64,000 bases of DNA from Hydractinia symbiolongicarpus (lineage: Eukaryota > Cnidaria > Hydrozoa > Anthoathecata > Hydractiniidae). The notes beneath the pieces are model-generated. The model searched no databases, was not told the DNA's origin, and saw nothing but the letters and a program-made list of their open reading frames with translations. The stretch is from assembly GCF_029227915.1 (NCBI RefSeq), contig NC_079881.1, positions 20,313,501 through 20,377,500 of the forward strand. The letters run 5' to 3'. The position numbers were made by a program, and so were the translations under genes. Shown piece after piece: positions 14,001 to 29,000 of this stretch (its first letter is position 1; the number at the start of each line of letters is the position of its first letter).

Positions 14001-17000
14001 ATTTTCATTAAACAAATGTTTGGCCTAAACACATTATTCAGCAGTAATTGTGGTAAGCAAGAGCTTTTTTGACAAAAGACATTTTATGCTCTTTAGTAAG
14101 AAATTCGAAATTTTAGACATTGGAAAGAGACGATGCTACTTTTTAGCATACCTGCGACTTTCCGGTACCAGCAGCTCCAATGACGAACACTGAGTGGCGT
14201 ACTTCAAGTAGTTCTTGAAGTTGGACAACTTTTAAAACGAAGCTGTCTTCTTGCTGCAGTTTAAGATCCTACATAGAGAAAAACGATGAGTTAAGGTAAG
14301 CGTAATAAGTTTGTTAATTTTTTTTCTTTGTTTATTATTTTACTTTCTAAAACGTAAAAAACATAAATCATTAAAAACAGACACAAAGTGGTCACAACAC
14401 AAAACAAATAATTTTGTCATACCACCACGGCTTGTCTGATTTCTGCTTCAAAATCCATATCTCTTTTCCTTGGCACATCCATTGCTGGAAACAAATCACC
14501 AATTAATCCCATGAACACAGGCAGATCGTCAGTTACAATTTTGGGAATGTTAAAGTCACGCAATGCTCTCATTAGCACTTGATCTTCTGGTCTACCTTTG
14601 TCACTTCTTTTTAACGCACCAGCAACTACCAAGACTGACTTGATAGCACGAAGACCCCAATCATAGTGGTCCTAAACAGGTAGATAGACATTTACTTAAT
14701 CGATCCATCATTCACTTACACTAAGTTCTATTGTAGCAGTTGATGCTTCCACTCAGACGTTTGCAACTAACCAAACACTTTCTCTAGTCCACTAGCCATT
14801 TTTATTTTTATAAATAAGCCAATCGAGTTTCAACTGCTAATGGTATTGAGATTTGGACTTCTGTTAGAAATCTTTTACGTTAAAACTGCTAAACCGAGTA
14901 GGGTAATACCCAACAGGTCGCACTAGTCAGTTTATGACAAACCTGCTTTGATAACAATTCCTTGCAAAGAGTGTATAACGTGATAAATTTTCGAGCAAGT
15001 AGTCTTGCTTCCACAAAACCTTCTGCCACCAGCATAATTTCGCAAATAAGCTCGAAATCAGGAACAACCATAGCACAAGGTCTAAGGAAGCAATAAAGTT
15101 AAAGTGAGGAAGGAGATGTCTGTGTTAGTTCAATACACGAGAGTCTTGCTATTAAGATTGTTAGTGGTTTTTTAAAAAAAATATTAGTTTTAAAAGACAA
15201 GAGAAAACAGTGTTTTTTGAGTTACCACCACTGGTTACTTCTTTGCAATTTATTAGAAAAATAATATTTGATAAAACATGGGTTACTTCATAAACAATTA
15301 TATACCTGAAAAGTGATTTAAGATTCTCTGGAAGCTCTGTTCGTCCGGCATAACCAGGATTCATTGTAATCCATATACCAACAGTTGGAATCAATGAAAT
15401 CTCTTCTCCTTGGAAGATAAATCTCTTCTTTTTATCACGAATAGCGTCTTGTATTGATTTCACTTGTACTGCAATCACGGAGAGCACTTCAATAGAAATT
15501 CGATTGAACTCATCAAAACAACCCCAAGCTCCTGTTTGAGCAAGACCTTTGTAGATATTTCCACAACTCTATAGACAAAAAAGCATTTTATATACAGACA
15601 GACACAAAGCAATCTATACAATCTATAAACTTGTACAGGGAAAGTAAATGTAAATAAATAACACATTTAAATTTATTATTTGTAGAGTTACATTCAATGA
15701 TCGTAGTTTCAGCAGGATGAGTTACCATAAACGAAAAACCAATTAGTAAAAACTAAAAAAAAAATTAAAGAAAAAATTACAAGCAAACAAAATTACCTTA
15801 TAGTCCATCTGTTCAGAGCAATTAAAGACATAGACCATGATACCAAGTGCACGACCTAAATCCTTGGTTGTTTCAGTTTTGCCAGTACCAGCTGGACCTG
15901 CGGGGGCGCCACTCATGTTTAAATGAAGTGACTGAGTCAACGTGATGTAACATCTAAAAAAAGATTACGCTGTTGTTATGAAGGTGAAAAGTATGGCATC
16001 TCAGGTATACCATTTCCAAATAAAGTCAACATTTTTACATAGACGATCTCAGAACATTTTGGCAGACATATATTTCTTAAAATCCCATACCGAGACCACT
16101 CGGTACTCCATAAAAACATTAGTTTAGACTAAAACAAACTTTTAAAGCTTAAAAACGTACCTATCAGTCAATGGTGTAATGACGAGTCGAGGAGTGTTTC
16201 CAAGATATTCATAAGAATAGGTGAATTGTGCATCACAAATATTAACATAACAATGTCCACTATTGTCATCCCATCTATGCCGCAATTGACTTAACCATAA
16301 AAATGCTTGGGAATTGTCGATTTTTTGCGAAATTAATTTTGCCACAACATCTCGAGCATGTACATCAATTGTACATATGGTCATAATTTTCTGCCGATCA
16401 CCTGGCGTCAGGTCACCAATTAAATGTGTGATTAAAGTATTGAGTTGATGAATCTAAATAAATAACAGAAGAATGTGAATAATTTTCTATTTATATTTCA
16501 GACTATTTATTCTCCTTAAGTACACTTTTATGTGCTAACCACATGAGGTATAGAACGGATTTAAGGAGCTGAATAAAATTTCAGATAATTCAGGAAGTTT
16601 CAAGGTTCTTGTTTATTGCATAGGTTAGGCTGTACAATAATAATCAAAGTCATGTATCAGATCAAGAGTGTATAGTGTTAGGTATGTTGCCCTAGTTATC
16701 TCACACTTTAATTTCCTGTGCCACAAAGATGGGAATTTTGAATTCAATTTACAACCTTCAAGACCTTTGTTCATCACTTTTGTAACGCTTGGTAAACAAT
16801 GTGAGAAAATCCGCAAAACCATCTGTCACACCAACAACATACCTGTTTTTTGTTATAATCCTTCATAGCATTTTCATAACCTTCTTCTAGTCTGCTGAAA
16901 GAAATACCAACTTCAGTTGTCCACCAGATTTGAGTGCCACAAAGAGAAACCTTGAAAAGTATAACACGTTAAAAAGTATAATTACCTTAATGAAATAACA

Positions 17001-20000
17001 CATCATTAACCTTATGCGAAAAAATTATAATTGGCAAAAACACCTGAATTTTTTTGTTTCATATCTGATTGCAGAAATAACCCCTACGAACATAATTCAG
17101 TACTTGGATATGTACCAATTATGCAAACTATATTTTACTTGTAAGCCTGCTCTTAACATATTAGTTTTAGTTTAAAGAAGACAATCATACTTGTGCTGGA
17201 TAGTCAAACAACCACTGATCTCTGGGCTTTTCTTCATACGACACAACACCTTCTGACAACTCATGCCGGATCGTGGATTGCATGCACTTAAGCAATGTCA
17301 TTAGCCACACTTCAACCTGTAAAAGAGGCAAAGAGCAAACAAAAATATACAATAGGATAACTACAAACGACATTTACTTTTTTCTTTAACTGCTATCATA
17401 AGATTTTTGAGCAAATATCCAAATTCTATGGTATTTTCAGGTTGCAGAGCCTTCTTTACTGCCTTCGTGACGGTTTTAACATACATCAAAACTTATTTCG
17501 CATTTGCGTCATTTTAAAAACTCTGGTTGTTAGTAAAAGGGTTTTTTTTTTAAGAATTCTTTTCTTTTAATTGAAAAATGATAAACAGTATTATATTGAA
17601 ACGATAGTTTGTCGGATAAACGAACATTTTTGTCTGCCATTTTTCAAGTATGTTTTCAACTATAATTTTTTGCGAGATCTTAACGTTCTCCCAAAAATGA
17701 CAATATGCTGAAAATTTGAAACCATTAAAGGATTTGACAAAGAAAAATTAACAAACAGAGCGACAACACTAGGCAAGTTATTTCAAGTTTTCAAGATTTT
17801 TCTTCAGAGAATTATGGATTTTCTTGCATTACAAGGTTATCTAGTCTGATTTTAAAGGTTTTAAGGCTTGGTAGACACTCTGACATACTATAAGGCCTAA
17901 ATTTAACTTTATTATTTAACTTTTCAACTTGTTTTACAGTAGTTGAAAAACATCTTTGTTGAAAAACATTTCTACATTCTTTTCACATCTTTTTTTCTTG
18001 GGTTTTTTATCTCTTTAAATAACCAGAACATATTTACGAAGGACTTGTTATCATTATTTTATTGGCAAACAATATTGTTGCGTGTACGGTTAGTACTATC
18101 TATAAATTTATTGAAGATGGCTGTTTGAGTTATTTAAAAAAAAAAAATTTTCAACTCAATAACAGAAATCGTACCTGTCCCGTACACATAAAAGGTTTGC
18201 TAAACTGTACATATTCTCCTTCTTTACTATACATGCCAATCGCTTCTTTGGTACAAGAACCATCATCTTTTTTGGTGAACTCCAATGATGCCATGTTGTC
18301 AAATAGCTTGGCTAGATGATTGCAAACCTATAAAGCGCAACTCAAACTTGTAATACGATGTTACTACTGCATCTTGCCAGTAGCTTGGATGCACACAGAG
18401 TACACCTCAATAACTAATGAATCATATTTTGTAAACCATACAGTGTACAACAGTAAAAGGACGCTAAAATTCAGTAGAAATACAAAAGAAATGCTTTTGT
18501 AGTAAACTGTGATGTAGTACTAATGTCAATTCTTAAAAGCATGTCTCTTTTATACACACTGAAGTATGAGAATACTGTACTTGTTATAAGAATCATGATA
18601 TGTGACACACTGTCGAGCTAAAAGAGCCATTTTATTTGTTGGAAAAAAGATGTTGTAAAGTATTATTTTGCAAAAAAACTGAATAGAACCAACCCATAAA
18701 GAAAATACACACTAAACTCCTGGAAACCAAAAGACTCTGGGCAACATACCTCAAGAGGTTGGTTTCCTTTTGAAAGAATGTCAAGCAAATCAGCAGGTGA
18801 AACAAAGTAGAATCTAGGAAATGCTAGTCTTTTTGTTTCAAGATATTCGGCTAATGCTTTTTCGCATTTACTTAATCTAAAAAAATAGATTTAATAATAA
18901 TGAATTAGAAAAAAGATGTTCTATGGTGTATATAAATTGTACACATATGCATTTAAGAAATAGCAGTTCCAAATGGGATTAGTATGTATTTTTTTACAAC
19001 TAACAAGAAGTGCTTTAATATGCACAAATATCAGAGGTATATAGGCACTCAATTTTCTGACGTCATGACAAACTAATTCTTAATAGCTAACGCTTACCTC
19101 GCTTGTATATCTTCAAGTTTCTCATAAAGACCAGCTTTGGTGCAGCATGTAACAACATTCGGTGTTCTCGCTGCATCAATAGCAAGTTCCTAAAATTGTT
19201 TTAATTATGCAATGAAAACAAAAACGCAATCAATGGTAAAACAATATTTTTTTACAAAAGAAACCTTAAAGTCGGCGTCTACTCCATCAAATCTTGCAGA
19301 ATCTTCTGGCAACTGTGACCTGATGTCATCAGAGCCAATGAAAATACTTTCTAAATGTGACCATGCACGCTGTACTTCCATCCAAATTGTGATAACAACA
19401 TCAACAGTGGATAACTGTTTTTGCCAGGTGGAGACTTCTTTTAAAAAATGGGCAATATACTTGGACGTCATTAAATTTTGAAGTTGAACCTAAGCAAAAA
19501 AAACTGATATTAAGTTACTTGATTGATAGCTTTCATACATAAGACAAGGGACAGTGTTTTTTAATTAGAACAAAACAAGCAGTATATAACAACACTATAC
19601 CTTCGACTACAGAATTAAAAAAAAAGAAATACATAATTGCCAACAGTGTTAACAAGTGAGTGTGGTGGTATTAGGCAATGTGAATATCTTTATTTTTCTT
19701 TGATATAGGTAATTGTCTTTCCATAAAAGCTTGATTAAGCACCAACTTCAAATAAGTGACCACCCGTTTTAGTAATTTTTATTAAGTGCCTCTCTTGAAG
19801 AAGCGCTTTTTCGAATATTTTGGAAAATAGAAAAAATAATCTCTTACTCAAAACAGCTTTCTTCTTAAAATCATTTACAACATGAAATTTCATGTCAAAA
19901 TGTTTATACCGTGATTTCTCTTTTTAGCCCCTGGGGGCTTATTAAATTCTGGAGGTTTTAGACGGGGAGCTCAATAGAAGGGGAGCTAAATAAAGGAAGG

Positions 20001-23000
20001 GGGGCTAAATAAATAATAGAATTTTAAACAAAATCTCTTTTTCAAATTAATACATAATGTTAACTTCATCTGTTTCATTATCATATGGTCAGAGACAATT
20101 GGAAGGTGAGCTTGTAGTGCTTGGAACATACCACAGATATTTTGCAAACAAAACTTTGAGAAGAAAAAATTTAAAACTGCAGCATATGGATATCGTTGTA
20201 TGCGACGTTAAATCAACGAATAATATCGAATTTCTTTGACTACTATAACTTTTTTTATTTTATTTTATTTTTTTGGGGGTGGGGGCTTAATAAAGGGGGG
20301 GGGGTAAATAAAGAGAGGGGGCTAAAAAGAGGAATTACGGTATCTATCTTCCATTTTAAGAAGTTCATTAAAAAGAAAGCTCTAGCACAAAAAATTAGAT
20401 TTATTTTGTAACCCCCTCTTGAGTAAGCACCCACACCAAAAGTCAAAATTTTAAATAAGCACCTCGAGTATTTACAGTATTTGTCAACATTTTCAACGTT
20501 ACAGCACAACATCAGTGGATTAGACCTTACACTTTAAATAAAATTACACTTTTAAGTTTGAGGCCAAATTACATTGAAACAAGTGGAAATAACTGGCATC
20601 GATATCCGCCTGAGTATCTAGGGGCCATCTGAGACCATATCTCAGACAACTTATCTGTAGAGCTGGAACAATCTATCCGTTTTAGAAGCAATAAGTAGTT
20701 GTTACCTTATCAGTGTTTTACTCACTACACAATGGAAGATATTGGTCAAAATATAATTAGTTTTTTCATCCTAATTCCTTTCCTAAGCTGCCTTTATAAT
20801 TCTGTACTTTCTGAAAGAGCTTACATAAAATCAATCCTTCTTCGTGTTCAAAGAAATAGGTCTTAGAATTTAGCTAACATTATGAAGGATTATGACATTG
20901 TATGTTACATGCTAAGGAAAATTGCTGATTCTTTGTAAAACAAATATAAGTATGGCGTTGATTGGTGATGTGTGATGTGTGATGTTTGTTATTGATTCCA
21001 GTTGGTCAATGCAGGAAGACATGAAAACAATAACGACAGCAGTATCTTGAGAAACTCCAGAAGGGGAAGGTTTTGCAATTGTCAAATGAATGTTCCTGAA
21101 TTAAAAATAATTGCTTGGAAATTAAATTTTTATCTTGTTTGAGACGAAATTTTTTCTTCTCCAAACATGGCATTATGATACCTATTTAGGAAAAGGCTAT
21201 TATCAAGGAGACACAAAAATGCAGTTTTATTGAGAAGGAAGATTAATTAAAATTACACGAGCTTTCCTTGAGCCAAATTTTTTGTTTGAAAAAAACCATA
21301 CATAAAAGCTTACGAACAGACTAAAGGTGAAAAGGAAAGTATCAACACTGACATAACATTTCAGTAAACGTCAGAGAATGAATAGACATTAGTTTGCCGT
21401 AAGCTCGAATCTAAAAAAACTACGTAAATGAATATGCGACTTTTTAACGACACAATTTGAGACAGAAAAATATGAGTAGCTTATCGCTGACGTCATTAAA
21501 ATTTATTTCTATAAATGCTTGCCTCTTTAATTAATTGGGTATTTCCACAAGTTAATCAAAGAGTCTAAGTACAGTGAGCCTGTGTGTGTGGTCTAAGCAA
21601 TTTTTAATTCATGGAAGACAATACACAACGTCAATTAGTTAGACGTTACTAATATTGCAATTAAATTCACAAAAGCCATTGTATTGCATCTTTGAGGCTA
21701 ATTAACTTAGAAATGAGTGGCAAATCCACTTATTTTGTCCCTGCGTGGACCATTGGCAACGCGAGACGAATTTTAGATTTGCTAAAGCTGCCCACCCAGT
21801 TCAGGATCAATAGCACGTCATTAAAAACATTTAAACCTCGATATCCCTGTAACTGTCTGTCAAAAGCGCACCTTCCTATACATGCTTCACAAGATAATAC
21901 AAACCAACTAATAACAAACCCAATTTTGGTTTTGCATAGGTTATTGCTTACACCATTAAAACTTAATTTTTTAATGTTTGTATTCCTGAATGAAGTAGAT
22001 TTCCCCCCAAGTCATTTAAATCATCCAAAATACTAGAAAACATGGCAGAATACACCTGCAATAAATGCTTACCTTATTTTAGTACTTCCTAAAAATTCTA
22101 TTTTAATCATTTAGCTACTTGTATTAGCATCTCAGAGGAAAAAAAAGCGAAAAAATCAAAGTATAACAGTATAATGTAAAAAAATTAGCATAATATCAAA
22201 CCTGGTTATCTTCAAGAGTTTCAATCAGTTCTTCACTAGGTTTTAACAGAGATATTTTTGTACGATAGTGCTGTTCATACTCGATTTCCATCACCGACCA
22301 CGTGTTATTTAATTCAGCCAACACTTTTTCCATGCTTAACTCTTTCGTAGCTTTGTCTACAATATTTCGAACTTCTTCTTCAAAATTATGAAGATTTAAT
22401 GCCAGTAGGTCTGCAAGACAAGTGTCTTCATCCATTAAAAATTGGACCTTAAAAATTTAAGATCATATAATTTGACCAGCAATAAAAAAATATGTGAACA
22501 GTAAGACAATGTATCCAAATATAATTTAGTTAAGCTGTTTTTACACTAAGGTCACTTTAAAAACCCTTTTTTTGAAGCCTTAAATCTTACTTCAGATAAG
22601 TTTTCCCAAATGGACTCAAACTTGGCATAGTGTTGTAGTATGTCATAAAAAAAAATGTCAAGATTCTCTGTGGTGTAACCAGAAGCTTGAATATTGTCCA
22701 AAATACTACTATCTGCTTAAAATTAATTTCACAAAAAAAATTCACGTCGGAAACAGCCAAATAAATTTTATAACTAGTTGTGACCTACTTCATAAGATGA
22801 AATCTGTTTTTTCTTAATTTTCAGGTAAAAATAAAAATAGGAAAAAATCAGATTCGTCATATGTTAAAACTTAATTCAACGAGTCTCTAGATACAGTAGT
22901 ATTATGGTGTCAATTTTTAAATTCCATCTCAATTCTAACATAAATTATCATATTTTCCAGATACATTTATGAAAATTTAAGGCGTAGTTTAGATGAAATA

Positions 23001-26000
23001 GCCAGTAAATTTTGGCACCCTTGTGTCTAACAGTTAATAAAGAATTCATTATCATAGGTATGCAATGTAGGGAAAAAGAATAACGTGAATCTCCCTAGGG
23101 TTATGCTTATTCATTAACTTAAGAAAACTAGCTTGTCCTTTTGTAAATTTAGAGTTGAGAAATTCTTATCATCCACACAAAACATCCTAACAGGACGTTT
23201 TCACATCTGGTCCCTTTTTTTAAACAAAACAAATTTGCACAATTCTTCATGTCTTACTTTGCAACCATTTTCTTCTTGTTTTTCAACTTTAAGTTATACC
23301 ATTATTTTTACATTCAGATCTGACTTTCAAGGTATAAATATTGCTTTAAATTGCTTTTAAAAAACATTGTTTTAAGTGGCAGTAATAATCTTTATGCTAA
23401 ATTAGTAGCTTCAGGATAAAAACGTGCAAATTACAGAGCAAAGGGTAGGTATGCATGTAGATATATGAGCCCTCTAGTAGTTGAAATTTATTCTTATTTA
23501 TCCAATTTAATGGGTTGCAGTGCTATTTCTAGGAAAACTTACTAAAAATACTATCTGCAAAAGTAAAAACTTTGTTATGTAAAAAAACTTCAGGTGTAAA
23601 AACCTGGAAGTGGAAGGTTACATTTTCATTTATTTTTAAAAGCTACAGCAAAATAATTATAAAATTCTGCGAATAAAAAGATTTTCCTTGATAAAATAAA
23701 GTTAAATCTCTTTTGATATGTTAGATATTATATTTGGATCAAAAGTATAATAAAGACAATATACAATTATTTGACTGAATATTATAGGTTGTAGTTCGTA
23801 AATAAGCCCTCATATGTTCATCCTTACTTTAGAAAAATCACTTGGATAAATGGTGAAAATTTTTGAAGTATTTTTCAACTCTAATTTTTGTTTGATTTGC
23901 ATCAAGAAAAGCTTTCCTTTTTTAACTGTAAGCTTAGAAAACTAACATGAAGTTTATTTCACACGACCATGTCTTACTTACCTTAGTTGCTTGCATGAGC
24001 TGTTCCCAATGCCTTTCTCGTATAGCTGGATTTTGCAGTTCACCAACAGCTCGCAGAGAGGTCATCATATTCTTAACAGTGGAATCCAAACCATTGAAAG
24101 CATCCCATGCCCTCATTTCTTTGTCAAGTGAACGGATGTCTTTCACAAATTTCTTACAATCCATTTCCATATTTTCAACGTCAATGTCAAACCTGAAAAA
24201 TACAAGCGAAAGTATGGCAGACTTGAGGTGGGGCTCAACACAAAATCAATAAGAATAGAATGAAATATAACACTGCAAAAAATACTTGGATAAAATATAC
24301 ACACCATAAAGTTTTTTTCCAGTCATGAATACTGCTTAAAACAAGTCCAATCATATCCCAAAGCATTTTGAGCATGATCACCTCTCTACGACATGCTTTC
24401 AGTTGTTTAAAATCAGGTATGTTTACTTCAAACAGGCCGGCTGATTCAGAAAGTGCGGCCATTTCATTTTCGAGTTCAGCTGTTCTTGCATGCCACTAAA
24501 GGATTAATTAGATTAATATATTAAAATAAAGATTAATCTGCTTTCCAGAAAAATCAAGCTTTACGAAAATTACAACATTACCATATCAATACGATTGTAC
24601 ACATCATCGGAAGCGAAAGATAATGGAGCTGTCTTACGAAACTCTTCTCTAAATTCATGTTGTCGAACCTAAAGAAATAGGGCCAGATTCATATTATATA
24701 TGGCTGAAGAACGTCTGTTATTTTAGAAGTGCTAGTTATTTTTGCAGCTACAAAAACAATCTTAAACTGAAAAAAATATTTTTTCTTTGGTTACCTGCAT
24801 TGTTTTGGAAATACAAGTTTTTAAGAACAAACAATAGATAAAGAAATTTGTGGCTTTCATATGCCAATTAAATTAACCAAGTTAATGACTTTGAATTAAG
24901 CTTATAGCGGTTTTGTCAAATCCAATTTTACCCTTTTTTCCATGATTATTACGAAATAATTGTTCTTTATTTGTGTCTGAATAACATAAAACAGATGCTC
25001 ACTCATTTTTAACACTTTAGAAACGGTTTTTTTTAAAAAGACATAAAACGGCTTTTAAGAGGTTTTAAGAGGAGGCCCTTGTAGCTTTAAATCTGTTTTG
25101 TTACTCAAACACAAAACCATTTCATGTGGTCATAATGTGAATGTAAAAAAAGACTCATACATCAAAAGCAGTACACTTTCTCCTGATAATAGATACTTCT
25201 GTTGCTTGTAAGGGGGCAACATGCTGTTTAACTGTCTGTCCAATCTTTTTAGTGTTATTCCATTTCTCAGGTAGTTCCTGCAAATAAATATATAATGCCG
25301 TAAAGAAAAAGTATTTCCTTTCATAAAAGCTGGCATAATTAAGTGTAAAAAAATCAAATAAAATACCTGGAGAAGGGAGTGAGTTTCTTCACTGAGCTCT
25401 TGATCATATAATTTCAGCAATTCAATGGATTGCTTGAGTGGTTCAAATAAAGCATCGGTTGATGCTGACCTGTCTTTAACAGCCATTAAGTGTCCCATAC
25501 ATTCAACAAGACCATCGTAGTCTCCTTCTTCAACTGGTTTCGTTAGACCAGCATCTGCTGTTTTAATGAAGCCTGCTAAATCTTGTAAACTAGATCATAG
25601 ATGACAAGACATTAATTTACCTTTACTCTTTATGTACCTTGATAACTTCCAAGCACGTTTAAGATGTAACAAAGTATAAATATTGCAAGCAACACCAATA
25701 ATCAGTAGAAGAAAAAGGTGCATTTACAATTTTCACTCCTCTGACAAATAGAACAAAAGTTTAAATTTATAAAGTTCATATAAAGTTTCTTTGACTTTTA
25801 TCAATACAGAAACAACTGCCACCTAAATCACCTCAGACTGTCAATATATAACTCAAAACACCTCCTGAAAAGCTTTTAACTTCCTATACATATAATGGCT
25901 AACGGTGATTCTTTTTTCAACTTTATTTCATAACAAGTATAATCTTATTCCATCCAGCATAAAGACATTTATCGGCAAATCTTGGTGCAGCGAGAAACTG

Positions 26001-29000
26001 ATGTAAATAAATTATTGGTAAAACAAAATTACCTGTTGGTAACATGATCAATAAGATGCTGCTTAAACATAAAACTCCATCGTTTAACAATGTTAAGCAG
26101 TGCTTGCTTAAAAGGTTTGGCATCCACTCTAAACCAGCAATCAAACACGCAGACAGCATTAATTTCCTCCACTTGAGCGTAAATTTTTTCATAAGTATCA
26201 ATCTAAATAAAAAAGTCTCTTTCTTATTAAAAATAAATTTGGGATGTACAAAAGGTATTGTAATTTCATTTCTTTGATGTCATTGGACAATTTATTAAAA
26301 GGATAAAAAAATTATCAAGAGAGGGACAAATTTTTCTACCTGTTCCTTAAACTGTTCTAAAGTTGGAGCACATTCAGGAACACTTTCTTCAGCGTGTTGC
26401 TCAATTTCTTCAGGAGTAAGTACATGGCCATACAAAAGAAATTGTTGCATAAACTCGTGTCGATCGTCAACCCAAAGGTATTCGTAAACATTAAAAGAAT
26501 TTCTATATTCTGATGCTTTGTTCATGACATTAGAAACACGATCTAAAATTTCCTGACGCATTTCTGACAATTCATCAACTTCTTCCATATCAGGCTGCAA
26601 AAAATTAAGTAATACTCAAGTACAACTACTTTTTAAAGAGTCGCAAACAGTGTCCTAATTAGGGTAGTAACCTTAATCCATAGTGTGCAAAGGGGTTAAT
26701 TCTACATATAAATGTTTCTTTCTCCATACACCACAATACCACATATATACCAGAAAAAACACTTTTTATAAAGGAGTGCACAAGATAATAAGTCAAATAA
26801 ATGATATTTATAAAATTCCAATACCTATAGAATACATGCGTTTTACATTCAGTTATTTATTTTTACCTATATTGTCAATTTCCACCTAAAGTTTCAATAA
26901 GTCTCTGCAATACACACTGCTTCAAAAGATGATAATCACAGAAGAAGAAAAGTAGTTGCAAATGCACTTTACAGGTCTTTTCACCATATATATATAATTT
27001 AGTTAAGTAGGACCATTATTTGCCAAATTAATCTTAAGGATGTGGAAAAAATATAAATGATTATAAAAAATTTTAGGGTGTGCCAAAAAGTATATTTTAG
27101 TTAATTGCCAAATAAAATCAGAAGCAAATTTTGAACTTTAAGACCTCACCATATCTTATCATAGTCAATTTACACATAGCAAAAAATCCAAATTTCTTGT
27201 ATATATAGGGCTACAAAGAAATGCAGAAATTGTTAAATAAAGAAATATAAAACAGAGGGAAACAATTACAGCAAATAGATGAGAGAGAAAAAACATACCA
27301 GGTAATTTTCATGATCATAGTGATAAGCAAGACGCTTCACTAACACTGACTGTTGGTATACGTCACTTAGTAAATCTTCAATTAGATCAAAAAATCCACC
27401 ATTTGAATTAAAATCTAATGATGGCACAAACACCATGTCAGGTGCTTGAAGTTCAAGTCTAGCTTCAAAAAGTGGAAATAGACATTGTTTTACATCAGTG
27501 CTGTTGAGAAAATATGTCAATGAGCAGAGTATGCATTGAAAAAAACCCTCCACAACCATTTCATCAAGGTATTCTATGTATGCTTTCCAATTATTTGTTT
27601 CAACATTAGCTCCAAAGAAGGTGGCATTTTCAGAGACAAGCGCTGAGATTTTTTCGCCACCTTCTGTGACAACAGCATATCGTCTTTTCATTGTACTTTC
27701 TTTCTCCTAAAAGTTGAGGTAAATAAAGCCACAAAACATTAGGTAGACATTAACTGACTAATCACAGTATCAGTACAAGTTAGGTGATAATAATTGTAAT
27801 TTTTAAATTAAAAAAAACTAATTTGATAAGTTACCTCAATGTTAAGCAGTGTATCTTTTTTTCCATCTTTTCTATCATACAAAGCTGATAAACTCCATTT
27901 AGCCATTAAAGCATTCATCATTTCCACATTAGTTTTGGCAGATTGAACATTTTTTTCTAACACATGGACCATATCACGAGTCTGTTCAACATACTCCCAT
28001 ATACCTTTATAATAAAAAATAGAAGTTTTGTGAAAGATACATACCTCCAAGGTGAGAAACTTTTACAGAAAAAGATTTAGAGTAAAAACTTAGATTTCTC
28101 TGACAGTTTCTTCTTTAAAACAAACCAAAGTTTTTGAAGAAGAAATACAAAATTCTTCATTCCGCAGAAAGCTTTTTCTGCAAAAAATGAGAAAGTCAAT
28201 TTCCAAAACACCAGAGAGTGTCTTCTATAACAAAGCTATGGTGAAATTTCTTTTCTCAGAGTCTAAATAAGTTTATTGGTAATACATAATAAAAGATATC
28301 TAAAAAACAGTATTTGTTTCAGATTAAAATTTTTTCAAGTCAAAGACAAAAATGTTATTTTACCGTCACTGTTCCAATTTAAGTCATTCTCAGCACGTTT
28401 CAACTGTTCATCAATATTCATTAATTGGCACTCTATTAAAGGATACTCAACATCAAGAACTGTACTACGAATCTTGTTGTACCATGCAACAATAAGATCA
28501 AGATTGGCACAGTATCTATGAAACTCTTCATTTCGAGAAAACACTTTAGTTGCACTGTCTGGAATGGATTCTAGAGATTCATTTTCAGCCATTTGTAAGT
28601 ATTTAACTTCTCGCAAAACAGCTACCAACTAAAAAGATTTCATCAATACACATCAAAATATGAAAAGTGTGACAATTTTAAAAATCCAGCAAGTCAGATT
28701 ATGAGAAATTAATGTAAACGGTTACACAGTTTTGAACTACACCTAAGCATGCTGGAAATGCCAACCCTTGGTCAGAGTTTTGTATTGCAAGTCTTAATGG
28801 AACTATTTGTCCTTCAACATTTACAACTAATACAATAGTATACCATAACTGAAAATAATGTTTTTGCACTGCTGGTGTAACCACCAAAATAACATAGTAA
28901 CAAATTAAAAAAGGTTCTTGTTAAAACTAGCTTACAACTAGCTTAAAACTTGCTTAGGCAGTTATTAGTCAAAATGATAGAAGGGACAACTCACAAAATT

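Noticed and set aside
21692-22036. 114-codon plus-strand frame in intron 22
   Set aside because: No recognisable motif, no splice or promoter context, and composition like the intron around it.
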